From Clostridiales bacterium (lineage in GTDB: Bacteria > Bacillota > Clostridia > Christensenellales > Aristaeellaceae): 64,000 nt of DNA. The stretch spans positions 40,791-104,790 of the forward strand of contig SVGP01000008.1 of assembly GCA_015056255.1 (NCBI GenBank), in the 5' to 3' direction. Position 1 is the stretch's first letter. Every line of letters begins with the position of its first letter. Position numbers and translations under genes: made by a program. This document shows positions 17,429-27,124 of this stretch, in pieces. The notes beneath the pieces were generated by a model. The model was not told where the DNA came from and did no database searches. It was given only the letters and a program-made list of their open reading frames with translations.

Positions 17429-19186
17429 TTATCTTTTCAGAATATACGTGCTTTCGCCGTCTCTGGCTTTGCCGCCGAAGGCGTCGACGCCGTTTTTGAT
17501 GGTGCGCTCGATTTTGACGGAATCAGCGCTTACGGCGGTTACTTTGGTTTCGCCGCGCTTTAAAACGTCGGAAGACAAGCGGTTCATATTGATGCGCTTG
17601 ATTTCTTCGCGCAGCTCTTTATCCTCATTGTCCCACGGATAGGGCATGCGGCAGATGGGATCGGCGACGCCGGTTAAGCCGACCTCGTCTCCATAATAGA
17701 CGGTGGGCATGCCGGGGAGGCGGCAGATGAATTCCCAGGCCTTGAGATAGCGCTCTTTTCCGAGGGCGTACTGCTTTTTATTGAGGGGAATGAATTTGCG
17801 CTTTTCGTAGGGAAGATCGTTGTTTTTGTCTTCACAGAGCATATTGATGATGCGCGGGCGGTCGTGGCTGCCCAGAAGGTTCATCATCGAATAGAGCATG
17901 GGCTTGGGAAGCGTCGCCAGCTGATGATTGACGCCCTCGGCGAATACATATGCGTCGATTTTTCCGGTCAGGAAGTTGATTATGTTTTCGCGCAGGGGAT
18001 AGTTCATGGTGCTGTCAAGCGTATCGCCGATGGCGTAATTTCTGTGCTTTCCATAGGCGATTTTATTAGTGGGATCCTCCCACACTTCGCCGATGACACA
18101 ATTTTCCATGCCTTCGGCCTTGGCGCGGCGTCTGAGCTCTCTTATAAAATCCATGGGCAATTCGTCCGCTACGTCGAGTCGCCAGCCGGACGCGCCTTTT
18201 TTAAGGTAGGAGCCGATGACGGAATTTTCGCTTCTTACGATAAAGTCAAGATAGCTTGTCTCCATCTCGTTGACGTTCGGAAGCGTGTCAAAATCCCACC
18301 AGCAATCGTATTCCGAGCGGGTTTTTCCAAAGCGGTACCAGTTCGCATAGGGAGATTTTCCGCTCTGAAACGCGCCCACGGAGTCATAGGTGCCGTATTT
18401 ATTGAAATAGCGGCTGTCCGCGCCGGTGTGGGAGAAAACGCCGTCCAGTATGAGATGCATGCCGGCGTCCTCTAAGGCACGTGTCAGGTTTTCAAAATCC
18501 TTCATCGTGCCGAAGGAGGGGTCGATTTCCATATAGTCTCCGGTGTCGTATTTGTGGTTGGAACGGGCGCGGAAGATGGGGTTAAAGTAGAGGGCGTTTA
18601 CGCCCAGGGAGCGGATGTATTCGAGCTTTTCCTGAACGCCTTTTAAGTTGCCGCCGAAAAAGTCGATGCCCTCGCCGTCCTCGCCTTTTTTGACCACGCG
18701 GATGACGGGCGATTCGTTCCAGCTTTCGTGAAGATACGCGCCCCTTCCGTGCGGGGGATTTTTGATGCCGCCGCCGATAAAATAGCGGTCGACCATGATC
18801 TGCATGCACACAGAATTGCGCATCCACGCCGGGGTCATGAATGCGGGATCGTATACCGTGATCTGGAAAGACGGCGGCTCGCCTACGTAATCGGCGCATA
18901 CTTCGCCGATGGGCTTTCCGCAGTACACCTTTCCTTCGGATGTTTCGCAAACGAAGTAATACCACAAAAGGCCCTTTGTGCCTACGTTTACATTCGCTTC
19001 ATACGTAACGCCCGAAACATGGCGCATGGGGATGAGGTGTTCTCCCTCATTGCCCCAGATGCGTACATAGGCTTTTTCAAGATCGCCCTTGACCTTTAAG
19101 CGAAGGCGAACAACGCTTCCCGCAGGCATAGCGCCCTGCGGGAAGCGGTCGATTTCGTTGTAGGGATCGTGCCAGAGGTGCGTCAT
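17429..19186 (-). CDS. GH13 alpha-glycosidase (neopullulanase/cyclomaltodextrinase type)
   Basis: A 585-residue glycoside hydrolase family 13 enzyme without a signal peptide, so cytoplasmic. An N-terminal beta domain (about 1-115) precedes the barrel. Family regions are visible: LILDGVFSHTG, GWRLDVADELP with the nucleophile Asp near 336, VIGEVWEDP with the acid Glu near 367, and LLGSHDRPRI with Asp near 443. It would hydrolyse maltodextrins, cyclodextrins or pullulan fragments. Its ATG overlaps the stop of glycogen phosphorylase by 4 bp (ATGA), so the two act together in storage or maltodextrin breakdown. Confidence 0.93.
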   Translation of the reverse strand: MTHLWHDPYNEIDRFPQGAMPAGSVVRLRLKVKGDLEKAYVRIWGNEGEHLIPMRHVSGVTYEANVNVGTKGLLWYYFVCETSEGKVYCGKPIGEVCADYVGEPPSFQITVYDPAFMTPAWMRNSVCMQIMVDRYFIGGGIKNPPHGRGAYLHESWNESPVIRVVKKGEDGEGIDFFGGNLKGVQEKLEYIRSLGVNALYFNPIFRARSNHKYDTGDYMEIDPSFGTMKDFENLTRALEDAGMHLILDGVFSHTGADSRYFNKYGTYDSVGAFQSGKSPYANWYRFGKTRSEYDCWWDFDTLPNVNEMETSYLDFIVRSENSVIGSYLKKGASGWRLDVADELPMDFIRELRRRAKAEGMENCVIGEVWEDPTNKIAYGKHRNYAIGDTLDSTMNYPLRENIINFLTGKIDAYVFAEGVNHQLATLPKPMLYSMMNLLGSHDRPRIINMLCEDKNNDLPYEKRKFIPLNKKQYALGKERYLKAWEFICRLPGMPTVYYGDEVGLTGVADPICRMPYPWDNEDKELREEIKRINMNRLSSDVLKRGETKVTAVSADSVKIERTIKNGVDAFGGKARDGESTYILKR

Positions 19187-21633
19187 AACTCCACCTTATC
19201 CAGATTCCATACTTTTTCGTTGTATTCCTTGATGGTGCGGTCGCTGGTGAAGATCCAGCTTCTTGCAGTATTGACAACGGCCTTCTGCATCCACTTTGCG
19301 CGGTCCTTATAGTCTACGCCCAGCATGGTCTGCGCGCGGACATAGGAGGGAAGGTCGGAAAGAACGAAGTATTCGTCCGCAATGTGGCCGTTTCCGCCGA
19401 AGAGCAGGGAATGGTAAAGGTCTCTGAAGAGGCCGGGCTCGCTGGGGCAGAGGGTGCCGTCGATGAGCTGGGTGAGCGCGCGTCTGATTTCGGCGTTGGT
19501 TTCGAAGATGAAGCTTGCTCTGCTGGGCGCGGAGTAGGCGGCTTCTACTTCCTCGGCGCTCATGCCGAAGATGTAGATGTTTTCAGGGCCTACGGCGTTG
19601 AAAATTTCAACGTTTGCGCCGTCCATGGTGCCGATGGTGACTGCGCCGTTCATCATGAACTTCATGTTGCCGGTGCCGCTGGCTTCCTTGCCGGCGGTGG
19701 ACAGCTGCTCGGAAACGTCGGCTGCGGGCATCATGACTTCTGCCATGGATACGCAGTAGTTTTCAACGAACACGATGTTCATAAGCTCTTTGGCTCTGGG
19801 ATGCGCGTTTACGAGGCGGGAGATTTCGTTGATTAAGCGGATGATGAGCTTGGCTCTGTAGTAGCCCGGCGCGGCCTTTGCACCGAAAATATAGGTGCGG
19901 GGCGTGCAGGTGTAATTCGGGTCTTCTACGATTCTGTTATAGCGGATCAGAATCGCGATGGCGTTCATCAGCTGACGCTTATACTCGTGAAGACGCTTGG
20001 CCTGAATGTCGAACATGTCGTCCGGACGGAGAATCACGCCCTGCTTGCGATAGAGGGTTTCCGCCAGACGCTCTTTGTTGGCGCGCTTGACATTGTAGAA
20101 CTTTTCGAGGAACGCGGGATCGTCCTTGAACTTTTCGATATCCTGCATGCGCTCGTAGTCCTTGCGCCACGCGGTGCCGATGGCCTCGTCCAGAAGGGAA
20201 GAAAGGCCTTTATTGGACTGCATCAGCCAACGGCGATGGGTGATGCCGTTGGTGATACCGATAAATTTCTGGGGCTCGGTGAGATAGAAATCGTGGAAGG
20301 TGTTTTTCTTTAAGATATCCGCGTGGATCTGGCTTACGCCGTTGACCATGTGAGACATGGCGACGCAGAGGTTTGCCATGTGAACCTGACCGTAGCCGAT
20401 GACGGCCAGGCGGCCGATGCGCTCCCACTGGCCGGGATAGAAATCCCAAAGGCGCTGGCAGACGCGGCGGTTGATTTCTTCCAGAATCATGTAGATGCGC
20501 GGCAGCTGCTGGCGGACCATGTCCTCCGGCCACTTTTCAAGCGCTTCCGCCATGACGGTGTGGTTGGTGTAGGCGAAGGTGCGGCGAGTGATGTCTTCAG
20601 CCTCGTCCCAGGTCAGACCCATTTCGTCGATTAAGATTCGCATAAGCTCCGGAATGGCCATGCCGGGATGCGTATCGTTGACGTGCAGGGCAACCTTTTC
20701 GGGGAAGAGCTTGAAATTTTTGCCGTAGACCTTGATAAAGTCGTTTACTGCATACTGAACGGAGGCGGAGGAGAGGAAATACTGCTGCTTTAAGCGAAGC
20801 TCCTTGCCTTCGTAGTGGTTGTCTTCGGGATAGAGGACCTTGCTGATGACTTCTGCAATTTCCTTTTCTTCAACGGCCTGCGCATAGTCGCCGCGGTTGA
20901 AGGACTGCATGTCAAGGGACTTGGTGGCTCTTGCCGACCAGCATCTTAACATATTGACCATGTGGCTGTCGTAGCCGATGACGGGCATGTCATAGGGCAC
21001 GGCCTGCACGGTCTTGTAGTTTTTATGGATGTAGTGGATGCGGCCGTTGTCTTCAACGGAATCCACATAGCCGCCGAAGTGCACCTCCACCGCCTGATCG
21101 GGACGGCAGACTTCCCACATGTTGCCGTTTTCCAGCCAGTTGTCCGGCATTTCCACCTGGAAGCCGTTTACGATCTTCTGGCGGAAAAGGCCGTATTCGT
21201 AGCGGATGGTCATGCCCATGGCGGGCAATTCAAGCGTGGTTAAGGAATCGAGGAAGCAGCTGGCAAGGCGACCCAGACCGCCGTTTCCAAGGCCGGGTTC
21301 CGGCTCCTGCTCAAAGATGACGTCGGAAGAGATGCCCAGCTCTTTAAGCGCCTGAACGTAATTATCCTCGTTTACGAGGGAAACCATATTGTTGTGAAGC
21401 GCGCGGCCTACGAGGAACTCCGCAGAGAGGTAGTACAGCTTCTTGCAGCCCTGCTTTTTGCGAAGGCCGTGGGAAGCGGTGCGGCTTTTCATAACCTCGT
21501 CGCGCACGGTCTGCGCGAGCGCGTCGTACAGCTGGACGCGGGTGGCTTCGGAAATTTCGCAGCCGTAATTTCTTTCAAGCTTTCCGATGATGGAAGCTTT
21601 GATTTCGTTGACAGATAAACGCTGAACAGGCAT
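19183..21633 (-). CDS. glgP: Glycogen/starch/alpha-glucan phosphorylase
   Basis: An 816-residue GT35 enzyme, full family length. It releases glucose-1-phosphate from alpha-1,4-glucans using PLP. Marks: LGNGGLGRLASCFLDSL, the HVNDTHPGMAIPELMRIL segment, and the PLP lysine (near residue 657) in GTGNMKFMMNGAVTIGTMDG. The GGGGGATT ribosome site precedes the ATG. It is first in an operon with the GH13 enzyme, which can supply or trim glucan chains for it. Confidence 0.97.
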   Translation of the reverse strand: MPVQRLSVNEIKASIIGKLERNYGCEISEATRVQLYDALAQTVRDEVMKSRTASHGLRKKQGCKKLYYLSAEFLVGRALHNNMVSLVNEDNYVQALKELGISSDVIFEQEPEPGLGNGGLGRLASCFLDSLTTLELPAMGMTIRYEYGLFRQKIVNGFQVEMPDNWLENGNMWEVCRPDQAVEVHFGGYVDSVEDNGRIHYIHKNYKTVQAVPYDMPVIGYDSHMVNMLRCWSARATKSLDMQSFNRGDYAQAVEEKEIAEVISKVLYPEDNHYEGKELRLKQQYFLSSASVQYAVNDFIKVYGKNFKLFPEKVALHVNDTHPGMAIPELMRILIDEMGLTWDEAEDITRRTFAYTNHTVMAEALEKWPEDMVRQQLPRIYMILEEINRRVCQRLWDFYPGQWERIGRLAVIGYGQVHMANLCVAMSHMVNGVSQIHADILKKNTFHDFYLTEPQKFIGITNGITHRRWLMQSNKGLSSLLDEAIGTAWRKDYERMQDIEKFKDDPAFLEKFYNVKRANKERLAETLYRKQGVILRPDDMFDIQAKRLHEYKRQLMNAIAILIRYNRIVEDPNYTCTPRTYIFGAKAAPGYYRAKLIIRLINEISRLVNAHPRAKELMNIVFVENYCVSMAEVMMPAADVSEQLSTAGKEASGTGNMKFMMNGAVTIGTMDGANVEIFNAVGPENIYIFGMSAEEVEAAYSAPSRASFIFETNAEIRRALTQLIDGTLCPSEPGLFRDLYHSLLFGGNGHIADEYFVLSDLPSYVRAQTMLGVDYKDRAKWMQKAVVNTARSWIFTSDRTIKEYNEKVWNLDKVEL

Positions 21634-21670
21634 TGACTAAAATCCCCCATTTAAATCGCGTGATTTTGCT

Positions 21671-21699
21671 ATTATATCATTATATCGCCATTCAATCAA
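21671..21699 (-). promoter_or_regulatory. Promoter of glgP operon
   Basis: On the minus strand TTGATT (21694-21699) and TATAAT (21671-21676) are 17 bp apart, about 40 bp before the glgP start. Confidence 0.75.
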
Positions 21700-21768
21700 G
21701 CATACGTTTGTTTATAAAGAGATTTTCTCATTAAGCTTCCACAAAATCGATGGATTTTTTTGAGGATA

Positions 21769-21797
21769 TTGCGATTTTGTGTTGTTTGTTGTATACT
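21769..21797 (+). promoter_or_regulatory. Promoter of licD-teichoic operon
   Basis: TTGCGA (21769-21774) and TATACT (21792-21797) are 17 bp apart, upstream of the licD-like gene. It is divergent from glgP. Confidence 0.65.
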
Positions 21798-21882
21798 ATA
21801 AAGGGCGATTGTGCGCCAAAATGCATCATGCGATGAGACAAAAATCCAGTTTATGGATCGGAAAAGGAGGGCGGAGAAAGGA

Positions 21883-22809
21883 ATGCTTTCAAGTCAGAAG
21901 CAGCTTAAAAATCTGTCCTTTGGATCCGATCAATTATATGCGCCGACGGATATGGAATTAAAGCGCATGCAGGAAATTCTCCTTATGATTTATAAGGATG
22001 TCTTTGATGTCTGTGAACAAAACGGCCTTACGCTGTTTTTAGGCGGCGGAAGCGCGCTTGGCGCTGTCAGGCACGGAGGGTTCATCCCGTGGGACGACGA
22101 TATGGATCTTATGCTGATGCGCGGCGACTATGAAAAGTTCAAGGCCATATTTGACGAGCATCTGTCCGAAAAGTACGTCCTGCAAGTTCCCGGCGCGGAG
22201 GGAAAAAGACCCTCCAACCTTTTTATGAAGGTGATTTTAAAGGGCACAAAGTGCCTGGAGCTGGTTCAAAAAAATGCGCCCGGCGAGCATGGGCTGTGGG
22301 TGGACATTTTCCCGATTGAATATGCGCCTGAAAACAGGTTGATTCGACAGGTAAAGGGCTTTTTGATTGACGCGCTTGCCTACGCATGCGTATCCAATTA
22401 CCTATTCAGGTTTGATTCAAAGGAAATGCGAGCCTATGTCAAGGGCTCCAAAGGAGCGAGGATCAATCGCCTGATCCGGCTGACGATCGGGGGAATACTG
22501 AGCTTTCTTCCCTATGAACGGTGGTACGATTTTTTTGACCGCGCATCCCGGGGACGCAGAGCAACAAGCGTTATCACCATCCCGACCGGCATCCGCCATT
22601 ATATGGGCGAGATGCATGCAAAAGATGCGTTTTTCCCGCCGAAGGAAACAAACTTTGAGGGTGTAAAGGCGTATCTTCCAAACCATACCCACGAATACCT
22701 CACCCAGCTCTATGGCGATTACATGACGCCGCCGCCCGAAAACAAGCGCGAGCGGCATCTGTATGTCAAGCTTGATTTCGGACCCTACCGGGAGAAAACG
22801 CATGAATAA
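21883..22809 (+). CDS. LicD family phosphotransferase
   Basis: About 308 residues. The LicD signature is clear: LFLGGGSALGAVRHGGFIPW followed by DDDMDLMLMR, the nucleotidyltransferase-fold acidic site. LicD proteins attach phosphocholine or other phospho-groups to teichoic acids and surface glycans. The start is uncertain: 21883 is preferred by alignment of the N-terminus, with GGAGG lying about 12 bp upstream; 21853 is the alternative. The stop overlaps the next gene by 8 bp. It is first in a five-gene cell-envelope operon. Confidence 0.88.
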   Translation: MLSSQKQLKNLSFGSDQLYAPTDMELKRMQEILLMIYKDVFDVCEQNGLTLFLGGGSALGAVRHGGFIPWDDDMDLMLMRGDYEKFKAIFDEHLSEKYVLQVPGAEGKRPSNLFMKVILKGTKCLELVQKNAPGEHGLWVDIFPIEYAPENRLIRQVKGFLIDALAYACVSNYLFRFDSKEMRAYVKGSKGARINRLIRLTIGGILSFLPYERWYDFFDRASRGRRATSVITIPTGIRHYMGEMHAKDAFFPPKETNFEGVKAYLPNHTHEYLTQLYGDYMTPPPENKRERHLYVKLDFGPYREKTHE

Positions 22810-23956
22810 GACCCTGGACACGATATTGAAAATCGCATATTCTTACGCGTATCGAATGCTGCTTACGCCCCTTCGGCTTTTGCCGATTCAAAAAAGGCGC
22901 GTTTTATTTGTGTCCTTCAGGGGAAAACAGTATTCCTGCAATCCAAGGGCGATTTCAGAAGCACTTCTTAAAAAGGCAAAGGGAAGCCTTGAAATCGCAT
23001 GGGCGTTTCATGAAGCCGAGAAATTCCGTTTTCTCGAAAAGGATGGCGTAAAGGTGCTTTCCGATTCTTCGTTTGAATTTTTAAAATACGCGCTCACTTC
23101 TCGCGTGATCGTCACAAACACCTATTACAAGCCGCATCTTCCAAGGCGTAAGGGCCAGTTTTTCATACGAACCTGGCACGGCGGCGGCGCGTACAAGCGC
23201 GTGGGCAAAGCGCAGAATCTGCCCTTCTGGGAGCGAATGTTTGTAAAGATGCAGCAGGAAGGCGCGAATGTGTATCTTTCGTCGAGCAGGGCGTTTACTG
23301 ATATGACCATCCGCGAGGCGTTCGGTTACACAGGCGAGATTCTGGAATGCGGCATGCCCAGAAACGACAGACTCATAAAGGGCGAATACCAAGAAGCGAA
23401 AAAACAGGTGTTTGAATATCTGAACCTTTCCAAAAACACCCGCCTTGCGCTCTACGCGCCGACCTATCGAGACAATATGGATGCATACGGCCAATATCCC
23501 GATTTTGCCCGCATGGAAAAGGCGCTGAAGACGCGCTTTGGCGGCGAGTGGAAAATCGCTTATCGCGGACACCATGTGTATTACAAAAACAATGTGCAAG
23601 CCGAATGCCTGAATGCTACCGATTATATGGACATGCAGGATCTGTTGCTTTCCGCCGACGTGCTCATTACCGACTATTCCTCCTCCATCTGGGATATGTC
23701 CCTTATGATGAAGCCGGTTTTCCTGTTCTGCCCGGATCTGAACGCCTACAGGGCGGAACGCGACTTTTTTACGGACATCCATTCGTGGCCCTTCCCGCTT
23801 TCGGAGAACGATGAAGAGCTTGAAAAAAGCATTCTTTCCTTTGATGAAGAGAAAATGAAAAAAGCATACGAAAATCACCATAAGACGCTTGGAAGCTTTG
23901 AAAGCGGAAACGCTTCCGATATCGTTGCGGACAGGATTAATTCGGAATGCAGATGA
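22802..23956 (+). CDS. CDP-glycerol glycerophosphotransferase family protein (first copy)
   Basis: A 384-residue enzyme of the TagB/TagF family, which adds glycerol- or ribitol-phosphate units to teichoic acid. Marks: FIRTWHGGGAYKRVG, LYAPTYRDN, and ITDYSSSIWDMSLMMKP, which carries the conserved DYSS. The N-terminal ~25 residues are amphipathic and basic, which suits peripheral membrane attachment. The ATG at 22802 has GGGAG upstream and overlaps the licD stop. The length is that of the catalytic domain alone. The next gene is a paralogue. Confidence 0.93.
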   Translation: MNKTLDTILKIAYSYAYRMLLTPLRLLPIQKRRVLFVSFRGKQYSCNPRAISEALLKKAKGSLEIAWAFHEAEKFRFLEKDGVKVLSDSSFEFLKYALTSRVIVTNTYYKPHLPRRKGQFFIRTWHGGGAYKRVGKAQNLPFWERMFVKMQQEGANVYLSSSRAFTDMTIREAFGYTGEILECGMPRNDRLIKGEYQEAKKQVFEYLNLSKNTRLALYAPTYRDNMDAYGQYPDFARMEKALKTRFGGEWKIAYRGHHVYYKNNVQAECLNATDYMDMQDLLLSADVLITDYSSSIWDMSLMMKPVFLFCPDLNAYRAERDFFTDIHSWPFPLSENDEELEKSILSFDEEKMKKAYENHHKTLGSFESGNASDIVADRINSECR

Positions 23957-23963
23957 GGTAAAG

Positions 23964-25133
23964 ATGATACACACATTGAAGCTGATCAGGCTTTTATTGA
24001 CCACCATGATCATGCGAATCGCTTTTCGCGTTTTCTACATTTTCCCTATCCAAAAAAACCGTGTGATGTTTCAGGCCTTTCGCGAAAAGCAGTATTCGTG
24101 CAACCCCAAATACATAAGCCAAAAGCTGCGCGAGATGTACGGGGACGAAGTTGAAATCGGCTGGAGCTTTAAAAACCCGGAAAAGTACAGATATCTTGAA
24201 AAAGAGGGCATCAAAGTCCTTAAAAGCCGCACGCTTGCGCTGTATAAATTCGCGCTCACAGCCAAGGTCATCTGCACCAATACCTATTATAAGACCACGC
24301 TCCCCAGACGCCGCGGCCAGTATTTCATCCGTACCTGGCATGGCGGCGGCGCATACAAGCGCGTGGGCAGCATGGAAAAGCTGCCGTTTTTAAAACGCAT
24401 ATCGCTTAATCTTCAGGCGCAGGGCGCGCATCTGTATCTTTCCTCAAGCAAGGCCTTTACCTTTATGACCATCCGCGAATCCTTCGGCTATAAAGGCGAG
24501 GTCATGGAATGCGGCATGCCCAGAAACGATATTCTGCTAAACGGCGATCACGAAGCGATTTCAAAACGCGTTAAAAAAGCGCTCGGTATGCAGGAAAACG
24601 AAAGGCTTGCGCTCTACGCACCCACCTACCGGTATGATTTGTCGCTGGATCATTACGACATCGATTATGAGGGCGCGATTCATGCGCTTGAGACGCGCTT
24701 TGGCGGCAAATGGAGATTTGCCTTCAGAACGCACAATTTTGTGGAGATGAAGGCAGGCGACAGAATCGGGGAAGATGTAATCGACGCGACGGATTATCCC
24801 GATATGCAGGAGCTTCTCATTGCGGCGGACGCGCTGTTTACGGACTATTCTTCCTCCATCTGGGATATGTCGCTTATGTATAAGCCCGCGTTTTTGTATG
24901 CAAACGACTTAAAGGCCTACGAAAGCGGACGCGATTTTTATATGGATATCCATCTGTGGCCCTTCCCGCTTTCTGAAAACAACGAAGAGCTGATCAAAAA
25001 CATCCTCAATTTCGATGAAGACAAATACCATAAAGACGTCAAGGCGCACCACGATGTGCTCGGCAGCTGCGAAAGCGGGCATGCCAGCGAAATGGTTGCA
25101 AAGCGCATCCATGAAGTCATGACGAAAGGATGA
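23964..25133 (+). CDS. CDP-glycerol glycerophosphotransferase family protein (second copy)
   Basis: A 389-residue paralogue of the preceding gene. It shares YSCNPKYISQKL-type openings, FIRTWHGGGAYKRVG, LYAPTYR and FTDYSSSIWDMSLMYKP, so the pair arose by tandem duplication and then diverged. GAGGTAAAG lies before the ATG at 23964, 7 bp after the previous stop. One copy may prime and the other extend a polyol-phosphate chain, or they may use different acceptors; this is inference. Confidence 0.93.
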   Translation: MIHTLKLIRLLLTTMIMRIAFRVFYIFPIQKNRVMFQAFREKQYSCNPKYISQKLREMYGDEVEIGWSFKNPEKYRYLEKEGIKVLKSRTLALYKFALTAKVICTNTYYKTTLPRRRGQYFIRTWHGGGAYKRVGSMEKLPFLKRISLNLQAQGAHLYLSSSKAFTFMTIRESFGYKGEVMECGMPRNDILLNGDHEAISKRVKKALGMQENERLALYAPTYRYDLSLDHYDIDYEGAIHALETRFGGKWRFAFRTHNFVEMKAGDRIGEDVIDATDYPDMQELLIAADALFTDYSSSIWDMSLMYKPAFLYANDLKAYESGRDFYMDIHLWPFPLSENNEELIKNILNFDEDKYHKDVKAHHDVLGSCESGHASEMVAKRIHEVMTKG

Positions 25134-25137
25134 TTCT

Positions 25138-25860
25138 ATGAACATCGCGCTCATATTTGCCGGAGGCACGGGCTCGCGCATCAATTCCAGAACCCGCCCC
25201 AAGCAGTTTCTGGAGCTGAATGGAAAGCCCATCATCATTCATACGCTTGAATATTTTGAGGAAGCCGAAAGCATCGACGCCATCTGCGTCGTGTGTCTGG
25301 AGGGATGGATTGCGTATTTTAACGATCTGGTTAAAAAATTCAACCTTAAGAAAATCCGCTGGGTGGTTCCGGGCGGAGACAGCGGACAGGACAGCATTTT
25401 TAAGGGCCTGACGGCAGTCTTTGAAGACAAAACGGTTCCGAGGGACGCGATCATGCTCATTCACGACGGCGTGCGCCCGCTGATCAGCGTTTCCACCGTC
25501 GAAGACGTTGTCGCCTGCGCCTGCGAAAACGGAAACGCGATTACCGTAACCAGCGCCTACGAAACGATCATCACGGTGGATGAGAATGAAAACGTCAGTG
25601 ATGTTGTGGACAGAAAGCGTGCAAAGCTTGCCCGCGCCCCGCAGGCATTTCATTTAAACGACATCTACTCCGCCCACATCCGCGCAAGGGAGGAAAACTT
25701 CGACGCCATCGATTCCGCCACCCTCATGCGCCATTTCGGGCACAAGCTGTTCACCGTCGAGGGCCCGGTTGAGAACATCAAAATCACCTCGCCTTCCGAC
25801 TTTTACATCTTCCGCGCCATCTACGAGGCGAGGGAGAATTCTCAGATTTGGGGGCTGTAA
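25138..25860 (+). CDS. IspD/TarI-family cytidylyltransferase
   Basis: A 240-residue nucleotidyltransferase. The N-terminal IFAGGTGSRINSRTRPKQF carries the CTP-binding loop of the IspD/TarI family. IspD makes CDP-methylerythritol in isoprenoid synthesis, while TarI makes CDP-ribitol for teichoic acid. Here the gene sits 4 bp after two glycerophosphotransferase genes and before an epimerase, so the TarI-like role (activating a polyol or sugar phosphate) fits better. Sequence alone does not settle the substrate. Confidence 0.88.
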   Translation: MNIALIFAGGTGSRINSRTRPKQFLELNGKPIIIHTLEYFEEAESIDAICVVCLEGWIAYFNDLVKKFNLKKIRWVVPGGDSGQDSIFKGLTAVFEDKTVPRDAIMLIHDGVRPLISVSTVEDVVACACENGNAITVTSAYETIITVDENENVSDVVDRKRAKLARAPQAFHLNDIYSAHIRAREENFDAIDSATLMRHFGHKLFTVEGPVENIKITSPSDFYIFRAIYEARENSQIWGL

Positions 25861-25864
25861 AAAA

Positions 25865-26938
25865 GTGCAGAAGGAATGTCCCGGCAGAAAGACGTTTCAA
25901 AAAAGCGTGGAGGAGATTGCAAAGGGCGCGTTCGATTTTGAAGCCTTTCGAAACGCCACGTTTTTGGTAACCGGCGCGACCGGCCTGATCGGCGGCGCGC
26001 TTGTCCGCGCGCTTTTAGCTGCCAACCGCTTAAGAGGCTTGGGCGCGCGCATTCTTGCGCCCGTTCGAAGCCTTGAAAAGGCAAAAAGCGTCTATGGCGA
26101 GGCCTTTTACCGAAAGGAAATCCGCTTTTTCGAGTGCGACCTGAATGTTCCTCTTGAAATTTTTGAGCCGATTGACTACATCGTTCACGCAGCGTCGGTC
26201 ACGCAGTCGAAAATATTTGTGACAAAGCCCGTTGAAACCATCGAAGCCGCAGTTCTGTCCACGATGAACGTGCTTGCGCTGGCAAAAGAAAAATCCGTTC
26301 GCGGCATGGTGTATTTATCCAGCATGGAGGCCTTCGGCGTAACCGATCCGAAGCTTGAATTTGTGACGGAAAAGGACTTGGGGTTTGTCGATCCCGCATC
26401 CGTCCGCTCGTGTTATCCCGAGAGCAAGCGCATGTGCGAAAACCTATGCGCGGCCTATGCGCATGAATACGCTGTTCCGGTTTGCGCGGCGCGGCTTGCC
26501 CAGACCTTCGGCGCGGGCGTTTCAAAGGAAGACACGCGGGCGTTTATGCAGTTTGCCAAAAGCGCGATGAAGGGAGAAAGCATCGTGCTTCACACAAAGG
26601 GCGAATCGGTCGGAAACTATGTGGCGCTGAAAGACGCGGTAAATGCGATTCTTCTTCTGCTTATCAAGGGCGAAAGGGGAGAGGCATACACGGTTGCGGG
26701 TGATAACACTGCCCATCCCATCAAAGAGACGGCGAAAATCGCCGCCGAAACGCTTTCAGATCCACCGGTTTCAATTATTTTCGATATCCCCGAAGACGCT
26801 ATGAAATATGGCTATGCGCCGGACGTCAAAATGCATTTGTTCAATTGTAAATTATGCTCCCTCGGCTGGCGGCCGACAATGGGACTTAAAGATATGTTTG
26901 CGGAACTGGCCGAGGACCTGAAAGATCAGGGAATATAA
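25865..26938 (+). CDS. NAD-dependent epimerase/dehydratase, extended SDR
   Basis: About 357 residues. The Rossmann loop TGATGLIGGALV lies near residue 40 and the catalytic YPESK near 185, with SSMEAFG supplying the Ser. These mark the nucleotide-sugar epimerase/dehydratase group. The start is uncertain: a GTG at 25865 is proposed, 4 bp after the previous stop, with GGGGG upstream; an in-frame ATG at 25769 lies deep inside the previous gene and is less likely. As last gene of the operon, it may supply the activated sugar or polyol precursor for the polymer. Confidence 0.82.
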   Translation: MQKECPGRKTFQKSVEEIAKGAFDFEAFRNATFLVTGATGLIGGALVRALLAANRLRGLGARILAPVRSLEKAKSVYGEAFYRKEIRFFECDLNVPLEIFEPIDYIVHAASVTQSKIFVTKPVETIEAAVLSTMNVLALAKEKSVRGMVYLSSMEAFGVTDPKLEFVTEKDLGFVDPASVRSCYPESKRMCENLCAAYAHEYAVPVCAARLAQTFGAGVSKEDTRAFMQFAKSAMKGESIVLHTKGESVGNYVALKDAVNAILLLLIKGERGEAYTVAGDNTAHPIKETAKIAAETLSDPPVSIIFDIPEDAMKYGYAPDVKMHLFNCKLCSLGWRPTMGLKDMFAELAEDLKDQGI

Positions 26939-26953
26939 ATTATGAAGCTTTAC

Positions 26954-26990
26954 GCGGCGTGTATCATCATTGCACGCCGCGATTTTTCTA
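26954..26990 (+). terminator. Terminator of envelope polymer operon
   Basis: The stem GCGGCGTG (26954-26961)/CACGCCGC (26973-26980) is followed by GATTTTTCTATTTT. Confidence 0.9.
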
Positions 26991-27026
26991 TTTTGAAATA
27001 AATTTTGAATTTTTTATAATTTGATA

Positions 27027-27055
27027 TTGCAATTTTGCGCGTTTCGTGGCATAAT
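27027..27055 (+). promoter_or_regulatory. Promoter of aminotransferase gene
   Basis: TTGCAA (27027-27032) and CATAAT (27050-27055) are separated by 17 bp. Confidence 0.65.
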
Positions 27056-27124
27056 GAATAACGCAGAGGGGCGAACGTGCATATAATGCCCCGTAACCAA
27101 CTGAAAATGAAGGAGAAATGCAAA

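Noticed and set aside
25769..25864. Upstream ATG at 25769 as start of the epimerase
   Set aside because: It would overlap the cytidylyltransferase gene by about 90 bp and add a Ser/Arg-rich stretch unlike the family; GTG at 25865 fits better.
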